Virus record (IMG/VR): IMGVR_UViG_3300044971_000698
Coordinates: 1 to 42,431 of that record
Source of the DNA: a virus
Direction: 5' to 3' (one strand)
DNA length: 42,431 nt
Shown in pieces: positions 16,696-22,361 of this stretch; position 1 is the stretch's first letter; the number at the start of each line of letters is the position of its first letter. The notes beneath the pieces are model-generated. The model searched no databases and was not told the DNA's origin. It saw nothing but the letters and a program-made list of their open reading frames with translations. The translations under genes and the position numbers were made by a program.

Positions 16696-16770
16696 ATAGT
16701 GGCGTACTATCACACTTTACCTACGTATGGGGTAGAGTGCGGTAGTATCTTACTAAGAGGTAGTGAGATA
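16695..16770 (+). promoter_or_regulatory. Leader with three consecutive hairpins
   Basis: GATAGT/ACTATC (16695-16700 with 16706-16711, 6 bp), CACTTTACC/GGTAGAGTG (16713-16721 with 16731-16739, 9 bp with one G-U) and TATCTTACTA/TAGTGAGATA (16746-16755 with 16761-16770, 10 bp with one G-U). The last ends 22 bases before the ATG at 16793. It differs in sequence from the other two leaders but sits in an equivalent place. Confidence 0.5.
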
Positions 16771-16792
16771 GATAAGAGGGAGAGGGCAAGTA

Positions 16793-16927
16793 ATGAGAGA
16801 GTCTATTGAGAAAGAGGCAGAATTTATATTTGAGAAGATGAGAGAAAATATAGGCGATCCCTATTGGCAAGGTCGTCTTGATTCTCTTGCGTGGGTACTA
16901 AAAAATCTAGTGAGAGAGGGTAAGTAA
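16793..16927 (+). CDS. Hypothetical microprotein, 44 aa
   Basis: Acidic helical protein (MRESIEKEAEFIFEKMREN, then a Trp-containing amphipathic helix). A GAGAGGG ribosome site precedes the ATG; the stop overlaps the next ATG as TAATG. No family recognised. Confidence 0.55.
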   Translation: MRESIEKEAEFIFEKMRENIGDPYWQGRLDSLAWVLKNLVREGK

Positions 16928-17019
16928 TGACCTATAAAAAATTGCAAGAGCTAGACGATTACTTATATGAGCGCGAGCTTGTATGGAATTACCGTGTATA
17001 CGATAGAGGGAGAGAGTAA
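16927..17019 (+). CDS. Hypothetical microprotein, 30 aa
   Basis: The smallest frame kept here. It is supported by TAATG overlaps at both ends and a GAGAGGG ribosome site. The product is one charged, Tyr-rich helix. No function can be proposed. Confidence 0.42.
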   Translation: MTYKKLQELDDYLYERELVWNYRVYDRGRE

Positions 17020-17183
17020 TGCAGCTACAAGAGATAGATACCTTGCAAGACCTGAAACTATGGGTAGAAGAGAATATGGCGGGAGCTACGGTGGAAGAGG
17101 GTGAGGGAGGGGTAATTATCCGTACCAATCTGATCTCCACTATGGGCGGATACTTACATCCAATAGAGAGTGAGGCAGAGTAA
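17019..17183 (+). CDS. Hypothetical microprotein, 54 aa
   Basis: Acidic N-terminal helix followed by a Gly/Glu loop and a short beta region. Start and stop both overlap neighbours as TAATG. No family recognised. Confidence 0.5.
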   Translation: MQLQEIDTLQDLKLWVEENMAGATVEEGEGGVIIRTNLISTMGGYLHPIESEAE

Positions 17184-17326
17184 TGAATGAGCTAGGCATA
17201 TGCGCTAAGTGCGAGACCGGCGAATATCTAACCCTGAGTATCACTATTGGAGACATAATCTGCCAAGGGTGCGGGGAATGGCAAGAGGCTATTCTCAATG
17301 ACGTATATGCGAGGGTAGATCTATGA
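17183..17326 (+). CDS. Zinc-ribbon microprotein, 47 aa
   Basis: CAKC near residue 7 and CQGC near residue 27 frame a short beta hairpin, as in a zinc ribbon, with a C-terminal helix. TAATG start; the stop overlaps the next ATG (ATGA). It is similar in plan to the following gene. Confidence 0.6.
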   Translation: MNELGICAKCETGEYLTLSITIGDIICQGCGEWQEAILNDVYARVDL

Positions 17327-17517
17327 GCGACTACCGGTACGCCAAAGATCCGGCGTTTGATCGCGGGAATTGGTACACGTGCGCTAAGTGCCTACAAGAT
17401 TATGAAGATGACGATATTCTATGGGCAACCATAGATGGAAAATTAGAGGGAGATACCAAGCCGTACTGCGTAACTTGCGCTCCCGAGCAACCACACTATG
17501 AGAGAGGGGGCAAGTGA
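17323..17517 (+). CDS. Zinc-ribbon microprotein, 64 aa
   Basis: CAKC near residue 20 and CVTC near residue 49, with an acidic loop between (YEDDDILWATIDGKLEGD). The CAKC pair is shared with the preceding gene, so the two may be diverged duplicates. ATGA start overlap and TGATG stop overlap. Confidence 0.6.
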   Translation: MSDYRYAKDPAFDRGNWYTCAKCLQDYEDDDILWATIDGKLEGDTKPYCVTCAPEQPHYERGGK

Positions 17518-17660
17518 TGAATGATGTAATTGAGTGGAGTGAGCGGGTAGAATTGACTCACGCTGCACAAGTAGAGCAATTCGGGTGGTGTATATGCGAG
17601 GGTACCGATGGTCAAGGTCATCTATCTGATGACTGCCCAGTAGAGGGAGAGGGCAAGTAA
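17517..17660 (+). CDS. Cys-containing microprotein, 47 aa
   Basis: CIC near residue 25 and one further Cys near residue 40, in an acidic protein. TGATG start, TAATG end. It could bind metal with only three Cys plus a His, or with a partner. No family recognised. Confidence 0.5.
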   Translation: MNDVIEWSERVELTHAAQVEQFGWCICEGTDGQGHLSDDCPVEGEGK

Positions 17661-17818
17661 TGAATCTATGGGATGAATGGGAATTTAAGACCGGAGATAT
17701 AGAACACGATAAAGAGGGTAATGAGGTGGTAAGAATGGAGCTGATCCTTACTATCGCTTCAAGTCGAGGCGATGTAGTCAATGCAATAGCCGATTTTCTA
17801 GAGAGAGGGTTGAAGTAA
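17660..17818 (+). CDS. Hypothetical microprotein, 52 aa
   Basis: Acidic N-terminal region rich in Trp and Glu, a short beta strand (VVRMELILTI) and a C-terminal helix. Overlaps at both ends are TAATG. No family recognised. Confidence 0.5.
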   Translation: MNLWDEWEFKTGDIEHDKEGNEVVRMELILTIASSRGDVVNAIADFLERGLK

Positions 17819-17991
17819 TGAAGGTATACACATATAAATTAGAGCAAACTATTGAAGTATCAGCTAATTCTGAAGAAGAGGCTATACGTTTATTGCCTAT
17901 GTACCCTAGTGGGTTCGATGGCAAGAAGTATTATGTAACCGAAGAGGTTGTCGAGCTAATAGATGAGAGCGAGGGAGAGAATAATGAATAA
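17818..17991 (+). CDS. DpnD/PcfM-like small protein, 57 aa
   Basis: MKVYTYKLEQTIEVSANSEE followed by EAIRLLPMYP has the same beta-strand/SxEEA-helix plan as the first operon gene at 14219. The two look like diverged paralogues. The start overlaps the upstream stop; its end overlaps the next gene by 8 bases. Confidence 0.55.
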   Translation: MKVYTYKLEQTIEVSANSEEEAIRLLPMYPSGFDGKKYYVTEEVVELIDESEGENNE

Positions 17992-18154
17992 AGAATATCT
18001 GGCAGCTAAGGCTGAACTATGTAGCAATTTAGCGCAGGAGCAATTAACCAACGGAGATACGGAAGAGGGAGTGAAGAACCTCAAGCGTATGATTCGTGCG
18101 CTAGAGGAGATCAACCTTATCAACTACCTAGAAGAGAGAAGAGGGCGAGAGTGA
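17984..18154 (+). CDS. Helical microprotein, 56 aa
   Basis: Two amphipathic helices (about residues 3-21 and 25-50), TPR-hairpin-like in appearance but too short to assign. I chose the ATG at 17984, behind GAGGGAGAG. It overlaps the gene before by 8 bases and the gene after as TGATG. Confidence 0.55.
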   Translation: MNKEYLAAKAELCSNLAQEQLTNGDTEEGVKNLKRMIRALEEINLINYLEERRGRE

Positions 18155-18255
18155 TGTGCGATACCAGCAAAGATTGGTGTGATAAGTGTTCAGTAGAAAG
18201 TATCTGTTGCGAGGAACAACTTTGTGATCTATGCAAGGAGGGCGAGAATGAGTAA
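18154..18255 (+). CDS. Cys-rich microprotein, 33 aa
   Basis: Seven Cys in 33 residues: MC, then CDKC, a CC pair and CDLC. This is dense enough to hold one or two zinc ions or another metal. TGATG start; the stop runs 8 bases into the next gene, whose ribosome site (AGGAGGGCGAG) lies inside this frame. Confidence 0.55.
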   Translation: MCDTSKDWCDKCSVESICCEEQLCDLCKEGENE

Positions 18256-18478
18256 CTTCTATTCAACCAATGAGAAGCTGGTCTACCTTTATGAAGTCAC
18301 CGATCCGCAGGGTGTAGCTCTATGGGGTGGAGAGAAGATTGAAGATATGTTCGACTGGTTCCGGCGATCCCCGCAGGGGGCGAGAGTATTTATCTCCACG
18401 TGGGAGAGTGATGAGGAGGATGCTCACCTAATGGGTACGCCTATCGAGATCACCTCTATTGTAGGAGCTAAACTATGA
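18248..18478 (+). CDS. Hypothetical protein, 76 aa
   Basis: Small acidic alpha/beta protein (beta strand with LVYLYEV, helix with EDMFDWFRR, strand with RVFISTW). A strong AGGAGGG lies 9 bases before the ATG at 18248, which I prefer over upstream alternatives. The stop overlaps the next ATG (ATGA). No family recognised. Confidence 0.6.
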   Translation: MSNFYSTNEKLVYLYEVTDPQGVALWGGEKIEDMFDWFRRSPQGARVFISTWESDEEDAHLMGTPIEITSIVGAKL

Positions 18479-18564
18479 CCTTTACTTTAGGAATACTGGC
18501 AATTCTGCTGATAACATATGCACTTATAGTAACGGAGGATAAGTTTAACAATGGAGATAAGTAG
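18475..18564 (+). CDS. Single-span membrane microprotein, 29 aa
   Basis: Almost all hydrophobic from residue 3 to 19 (FTLGILAILLITYALIV), followed by a charged tail. ATGA start overlap, and the end overlaps the next gene by 14 bases. It could be a membrane anchor or toxin-like peptide; no family is assignable. Confidence 0.45.
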   Translation: MTFTLGILAILLITYALIVTEDKFNNGDK

Positions 18565-18847
18565 AAGGATCGAGTCTGCTAAGCGCAGCGCAGTAGGCTA
18601 TCGCAATTACCGGAGGGCAAGGGATAGAGCTATGACGCGCCTATCCAATGCTTACCCTGAGACATACAAAGAACTGCTCGAACAGGAGAAAATTGTAGAT
18701 GAACAGATGGGTAAGAAGTGGGTTGATATTGACGGCAGTACTAACCAGTATATGGATACTAACTCCGATACATCACCTACGGGTGGAAGAGAAGGCGACC
18801 AAGCCAGCACCGGTTCAGACCAAAGCAACGATGGAGGAAAAGCGTGA
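18551..18847 (+). CDS. Hypothetical charged protein, 98 aa
   Basis: A basic helical N-terminus (SAKRSAVGYRNYRRARDRAM) is followed by an amphipathic helix (YKELLEQEKIVDEQMGKKW) and a disordered Ser/Thr/Gly/Asp tail from about residue 55. The helical part resembles small proteins common in actinophages. ACGGAGGA lies upstream of the ATG. The disordered tail is just the part overlapped by the transglycosylase N-terminus in another frame. Confidence 0.6.
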   Translation: MEISRRIESAKRSAVGYRNYRRARDRAMTRLSNAYPETYKELLEQEKIVDEQMGKKWVDIDGSTNQYMDTNSDTSPTGGREGDQASTGSDQSNDGGKA

Positions 18848-19118
18848 AAACAAGGCACTTATCGTTAGTTACTTACGAGCACTCGGTTACGATCAGAAGC
18901 AGAGAAAGTGTGCCATCACCTTATGGACCCGTGAGAGCAGGCTTGACCACCTCGCCGATAACCCAAGATCAACGGCTTTCGGAATTGCTCAGCTCCTTAG
19001 AGAGCGTAGTAGAAAACCTGAACTACAAGTCCTTCACGCTATACGATATGTTGAACACCGCTATCGAGGAGATTTCTGCGGTGCTCTCCGGCACTCAGAC
19101 CGAAGAGGATGGTACTGA
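18699..19118 (+). CDS. Lytic transglycosylase-like protein with N-terminal membrane anchor
   Basis: 139 residues. Cleaves, by family resemblance, the glycan strands of peptidoglycan. A hydrophobic anchor or signal lies at residues 8-25. The catalytic-type segment WTRESRLDHLADNP (E79) is followed by STAFGIAQLL and a C-terminal YVEHRYRGDFCGAL...GWY, as in short phage SLT-type enzymes. A shorter start at 18831 would lose the anchor. Its TGA overlaps the methyltransferase ATG (TGATG), which supports this frame. It shares DNA with two other frames, 18551-18847 and 18844-19134. Placed in the early operon, away from the lysis genes. Confidence 0.7.
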   Translation: MNRWVRSGLILTAVLTSIWILTPIHHLRVEEKATKPAPVQTKATMEEKRENKALIVSYLRALGYDQKQRKCAITLWTRESRLDHLADNPRSTAFGIAQLLRERSRKPELQVLHAIRYVEHRYRGDFCGALRHSDRRGWY

Positions 19119-19134
19119 TGCTAACGGGAGTTAG
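18844..19134 (+). CDS. Overlapping-frame protein, 96 aa (possible)
   Basis: A GTG start overlaps the stop of the 98-residue gene by 4 bases and has a good GGAGGA 6 bases upstream: the standard coupling seen throughout this operon. The C-terminal half is a likely coiled-coil helix (LSELLSSLESVVENLNYK onward) with an acidic end; the N-terminal half is unstructured. It lies almost wholly over the transglycosylase in another frame. Either both are translated or one is a decoy; the transglycosylase has the better family evidence. Confidence 0.45.
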   Translation: MKTRHLSLVTYEHSVTIRSRESVPSPYGPVRAGLTTSPITQDQRLSELLSSLESVVENLNYKSFTLYDMLNTAIEEISAVLSGTQTEEDGTDANGS

Positions 19135-19744
19135 TTTATTTGCCGGTATCGGAGGCTTTGATCTAGCTATGCAACGCCAAGGAGTGAAGGTCGTAGCCTC
19201 AGTTGAGATAGATAAGAAGTGCCAGGAGGTATTGGCACACCGCTTTCCAGAGAGCAAGATATTTGATGATGTAACTACAGTAAAAGGAAGTGACCTAATT
19301 GCAGCAGGATTTATACCAAGCACAGGAATTATTACAGGAGGATTTCCCTGCCAAGATCTCTCAGTCGCTGGCAAAAGGGCTGGTCTTGCTGGCGCAAGAA
19401 GCGGGTTATTCTGGGAGATTGCAAGAATTGTGGACGAAACGCAAACAGAATACTTCGTCATCGAAAACGTCCCTGGTCTGCTATCCAGTAACAACGGCGC
19501 AGATTTTGGAGTCGTCATCGGGACGATGGCCGACCTCGGGTATTCTCTCGGATGGAGGGTGCTTGATGCTCAACACTTCGGAGTACCCCAGCGCCGGAAG
19601 CGTGTCTTCATCGTTGGCAGACGTGGTTCAGACTCAACCAGTCCAGCAGAAGTATTATTTAACAGTCAAGGCAGCAGAAGGAGTACTTCGCAGAAGCAAC
19701 AGGAACGGCAAGTTGCTGCCGGATCAACTACAGAAAGCATTTGA
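19118..19744 (+). CDS. Cytosine-C5 DNA methyltransferase, catalytic part
   Basis: 208 residues. Transfers a methyl group from SAM to cytosine C5, probably to protect phage DNA from host restriction. Motif I FAGIGGFDLA (about residue 8), motif IV GGFPCQDLSVAG with the catalytic Cys near 78, motif VI ENVPG (about 116) and motif VIII QRRKRVFIVG are all present. Motifs IX and X are missing and lie in the next frame, 19741-20148. I chose the ATG at 19118 because it overlaps the upstream stop and follows AGAGGA. The two-part plan resembles the natural split enzyme M.AquI. Confidence 0.85.
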   Translation: MLTGVSLFAGIGGFDLAMQRQGVKVVASVEIDKKCQEVLAHRFPESKIFDDVTTVKGSDLIAAGFIPSTGIITGGFPCQDLSVAGKRAGLAGARSGLFWEIARIVDETQTEYFVIENVPGLLSSNNGADFGVVIGTMADLGYSLGWRVLDAQHFGVPQRRKRVFIVGRRGSDSTSPAEVLFNSQGSRRSTSQKQQERQVAAGSTTESI

Positions 19745-19784
19745 AGATGTGGTACGTAAAGAGCAGGAGAGCACAACACAATGA
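19299..19784 (+). CDS. Nested protein in the +1 frame of the methyltransferase, 161 aa
   Basis: TTG start with AAGGAAG 8 bases upstream. The frame stays open for 486 bases across the whole methyltransferase core. The product is not random in look: a DFPAKIS segment opposite methyltransferase motif IV, WPTSGILSDGG and LMLNTSEYPS in the middle, and KYYLTVKAAEGVLRRSNRNGK near the C-terminus. I recall similar segments next to or over C5 methyltransferases in other phages, so both frames appear selected. Function unknown; a partner or modulator of the methylase is an inference. Confidence 0.6.
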   Translation: MQQDLYQAQELLQEDFPAKISQSLAKGLVLLAQEAGYSGRLQELWTKRKQNTSSSKTSLVCYPVTTAQILESSSGRWPTSGILSDGGCLMLNTSEYPSAGSVSSSLADVVQTQPVQQKYYLTVKAAEGVLRRSNRNGKLLPDQLQKAFEDVVRKEQESTTQ

Positions 19785-20148
19785 AGATCACGAAACTTGG
19801 ATCGAAGGTGGAGTGTGTCCCACGTTGAACGCATTTGATAATAACGCTGAAGTGAGAGCAACAGTTCTTATCTTTGAAGCTACACGAGTAGATGATACTC
19901 GTATCTATGATGGCTACTCTCCGACAGTAGCCACATATTGGGGAACCGGTGGTGCGCGAGTGCCTTATGTAATCCACCAGGAAGTCCCAGTTCGTAGACT
20001 TACACCTATCGAGTGTGAAAGATTACAAGGATTCCCTGATGACTGGACTGAGGGATGTTCTGATTCAACACGTTATCGCCAGATAGGAAACGCAGTTGCA
20101 GTACCAGTAGTGGAATGGATCATTCAAGGTATATCTGATACACTCTAA
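19741..20148 (+). CDS. Cytosine-C5 DNA methyltransferase, C-terminal (target recognition) part
   Basis: Up to 135 residues. Contains the segment before motif IX (GGVCPTLNAFDNN), motif IX RRLTPIECERLQGFPDDW and motif X RQIGNAVAVPVVEW, which complete the enzyme begun at 19118. TTG start at 19741 overlaps the first part's TGA; an ATG at 19747 is the alternative. It could be made as a separate beta subunit, as in M.AquI, or by -1 slippage between 19663 and 19741, where this frame is open. A one-base sequencing error is the third option. Confidence 0.8.
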   Translation: MKMWYVKSRRAQHNEDHETWIEGGVCPTLNAFDNNAEVRATVLIFEATRVDDTRIYDGYSPTVATYWGTGGARVPYVIHQEVPVRRLTPIECERLQGFPDDWTEGCSDSTRYRQIGNAVAVPVVEWIIQGISDTL

Positions 20149-20168
20149 GTGTTGCCTTCCGGCACAAC

Positions 20169-20205
20169 CTAACCCTCGCCGTTACCTCTTTCCGGCGGGG
20201 GTTAG
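20169..20205. terminator. Hairpin between convergent operons
   Basis: A 13-bp stem with one G-U pair joins 20169-20181 and 20193-20205 around an 11-base loop. It follows the methyltransferase end on the plus strand, with a T-containing tail (TGCTTTCT), and overlaps the stop of the minus-strand gene at 20202. It probably ends both convergent transcripts. Confidence 0.65.
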
Positions 20206-20795
20206 TGCTTTCTAATCCAGACTTGTTGGTTTTTTACAAGCAACTTATATTCTCCCTCGTGACGATCTAAGAACATATGGATACCCAACTTAGGTGCGTG
20301 TATATCAACGCCGTCAGGGTGAGTCCATTCATAGTCGTCAATAGCCATCATCCCACCGGAATTAAGTAGATCCCACGATAGTTCACAATCTAGTAGTGCA
20401 GAAGCTGAGGTGTGGTGTGCATCCACATAGATAAATTCAAAGCACTCACCGAGTGGGCGATCACAACCATACTGTGCGAGCAAGTATTCAGTAGTAGTGC
20501 AACGATGGATAGAGATTTTTTTACTATACTCACTTATCTTTTCAAGATAGGTATTGTAAACATCCTCAAAGTCCATCTCAGTCTGGACCGGTTCATTGGG
20601 CGCACCGCGCCACGTATCTACATCAGTAAGGTTAGATGATTGGGCAGTCAAGATATTCTTACACATCCATACACTGGCATCACCAGTGAAAGCACCCAGT
20701 TGTAGGAATCGCATACGATCCTCACCTTGCAGGGGTACCAAGAACTGCTCAAAGTTATGCTGAGCTATCTGCTTAAACCAATTAGGATATTCCAT
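20202..20795 (-). CDS. SAM-dependent methyltransferase (Methyltransf_24/CmcI-like)
   Basis: 197 residues. Class I Rossmann fold: motif I FLQLGAFTGDASVWM near residue 30, an acidic LTDVDTW after beta 2, and FEFIYVDAHHTSASALLDCELSW then GGMMAIDDYEW in the second half. Relatives methylate small molecules or sugars, so the substrate may be a virion or cell-surface glycan; it is not a DNA methylase by motif. The ATG at 20795 follows GGAGGGTAAT, better than an earlier frame start at 20858. Last gene of the leftward replication block. Confidence 0.75.
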   Translation of the reverse strand: MEYPNWFKQIAQHNFEQFLVPLQGEDRMRFLQLGAFTGDASVWMCKNILTAQSSNLTDVDTWRGAPNEPVQTEMDFEDVYNTYLEKISEYSKKISIHRCTTTEYLLAQYGCDRPLGECFEFIYVDAHHTSASALLDCELSWDLLNSGGMMAIDDYEWTHPDGVDIHAPKLGIHMFLDRHEGEYKLLVKNQQVWIRKH

Positions 20796-20796
20796 A

Positions 20797-20970
20797 TTAC
20801 CCTCCAGTAGAGTAGAACCCGCCACCTTTGAAGGTGACACCAGGTGATGACCAGACACGACTCATAGACTGATGGCACCCAACGCAGACGGGTGCGATCT
20901 CATCTTCATAGATAGATCTCTCAATAGTATAAGTGTTGCCACATTTCTCACACTTGTAATCATATGTCAT
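20797..20970 (-). CDS. FmdB-type zinc-ribbon protein, 57 aa
   Basis: N-terminal YDYKCEKCG and a second CVGC near residue 29 make a zinc ribbon, followed by the typical C-terminal SSPGVTFKGGGFYSTGG of FmdB-like putative regulators. The ATG overlaps the upstream stop (ATGA). Role unknown; possibly nucleic-acid binding. Confidence 0.75.
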   Translation of the reverse strand: MTYDYKCEKCGNTYTIERSIYEDEIAPVCVGCHQSMSRVWSSPGVTFKGGGFYSTGG

Positions 20971-21350
20971 AACTTAACTGCTTCCTCGATTGCTAAGAAC
21001 CCTACCAACTTATCTACCTTACGCTTGTTAGCAAACTCTGAGGTGGCTGGCATACGTTGCATCCCCCACTCTGGCTCTGGTAGATCAAGAAGGTCAAAAG
21101 AATAGACCCCTTGCGGGGTCGAGTTTATATAGTAGGGAATCAGATCCCTCTCTGCCGACTGAGTGATGAGCTTGCGATACTTCATCTCCTCAATTAACAG
21201 TGTGGGGTAATGAGTATGGCGACACTTGAGTTCAATGTAGTGACCGGCCTTCTTGCTGATGCAGTCAAAGGAGTCATAGATTCCAGGGCTACGTTCAAGG
21301 TCTGGGTATAGACCCATCTTGAGAAAGTCAAAGAGTATTAGTTCATTCAT
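20967..21350 (-). CDS. Putative PD-(D/E)XK-type nuclease, 127 aa
   Basis: The arrangement DSFDCISKKAGHYIELKCR (D29, then E40-x-K42) is the core of the PD-(D/E)XK nuclease fold, here in a small single-domain protein. It could act in recombination or DNA degradation. It is smaller than most family members. Overlaps both neighbours by 4 bases. Alternative: a structure-specific or inactive relative. Confidence 0.6.
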   Translation of the reverse strand: MNELILFDFLKMGLYPDLERSPGIYDSFDCISKKAGHYIELKCRHTHYPTLLIEEMKYRKLITQSAERDLIPYYINSTPQGVYSFDLLDLPEPEWGMQRMPATSEFANKRKVDKLVGFLAIEEAVKL

Positions 21351-21979
21351 CGGAAGGGTGTATCTCCGCCCAGTTTATTCTGCAACCTACGCAGTGAGGT
21401 CATACATCTACGTTCTGCGGTGGATACTGCACACTGATAGATCTCTGCGATCTGTGCAAGGGTAAGTGATTCGTGGTAGCGATAGATCAGTACTTGCTTA
21501 TCGTAATCTTCTAACTTGGTAAAGCAATTCTTAATGTCAATCAGTGCAGCAAGTAAGTTGCCACCTTCTGCCGGACTAGATGATCCTTTAGGTTGACCAT
21601 CACGTAGCATCTCTTGCGCCTGCTCAAGTACTGTGCCATCTATCACTGATGCAATAACAAAAGGTAATAGCTGAGCCAAGGTAGCAGTCTCATAGTAGGC
21701 TTCATCTACTAGACTGTAACCAGAACGAGTAGCCTTTTCTTTACGAGCATAACGTTCAGCGTGACGTAGCATCTGCCACGCTACCTTAGATTCATTATGC
21801 TGACGTTTCTTAGGTTCTTCCTCACTCAACTCCTGAACAAGCCACGCCTTGCGTGTGATAGCCCACGAGTAACACTCTTGTAGCACATCCTCACGCTCAA
21901 CATAAGCCTTATACCTACGCCATATGGTGTATGCAACCGAAGGTGCAATCTCATAGACGGATGGGTGGAGATCAGTCAT
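21347..21979 (-). CDS. Sigma-70-like RNA polymerase sigma factor
   Basis: 210 residues. Region 2-like helix VEREDVLQECYSWAI near residue 28 and a C-terminal region 4 HTH: LEDYDKQVLIYRYHESLTLAQIA..., then CAVSTAERRCMTSLRRL. The middle linker is long and divergent. It likely directs host RNA polymerase to middle or late phage promoters. I chose the ATG at 21979 (MTDLHPS), which overlaps the upstream gene by 8 bases. Confidence 0.7.
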   Translation of the reverse strand: MTDLHPSVYEIAPSVAYTIWRRYKAYVEREDVLQECYSWAITRKAWLVQELSEEEPKKRQHNESKVAWQMLRHAERYARKEKATRSGYSLVDEAYYETATLAQLLPFVIASVIDGTVLEQAQEMLRDGQPKGSSSPAEGGNLLAALIDIKNCFTKLEDYDKQVLIYRYHESLTLAQIAEIYQCAVSTAERRCMTSLRRLQNKLGGDTPFR

Positions 21980-22355
21980 TAGGCCACTTGTCATCGAGTA
22001 CCATCATCGCAATAGCACTGTAGTTAAGTAGATCTAAGAATGAATCACGCAAGGACTCATTGGAAGGGTTGACTTCAGAGTCAACGAGGTTGTTAATGCG
22101 AGCTATCTTGTCCCACATACGTACACGCAGACCATTAAGTGCTCCACCTGGAGACTGAGCAATGTTCTTTGGACCGTAATCGTGGTGCTTACGAATGAGT
22201 AAGTTACCTGCTGTATCCATAATACGCCAGACATCTGAAATAAACTCAGGGTCTACCTTGTCGGTGTAGGTTGAATCAAGATAGTCTCGGTTGCCATATC
22301 CACTTCGAGGATCTGGAAGCCCATATGCTGCAAAGTCTGTAGAGTCATCTGCCAT
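21972..22355 (-). CDS. DUF1599/nucleotide-modification-associated protein
   Basis: 127 residues. The core KHHDYGPKNIAQ...GLRVRMWDKIARI...DSFLDLLNYSAIAMMVL matches the helical DUF1599/Nmad1-type family, which is distantly MazG-like and often sits in phage nucleotide-metabolism loci. Conserved acidic residues could bind Mg2+ and a nucleotide. The precise reaction is not known. Confidence 0.65.
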   Translation of the reverse strand: MADDSTDFAAYGLPDPRSGYGNRDYLDSTYTDKVDPEFISDVWRIMDTAGNLLIRKHHDYGPKNIAQSPGGALNGLRVRMWDKIARINNLVDSEVNPSNESLRDSFLDLLNYSAIAMMVLDDKWPND

Positions 22356-22361
22356 TCGTCT

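Noticed and set aside
17443-17781. 112-residue minus-strand frame
   Set aside because: Opposite a tightly overlapped plus-strand series; Ser/His/Leu-rich shadow of those genes.
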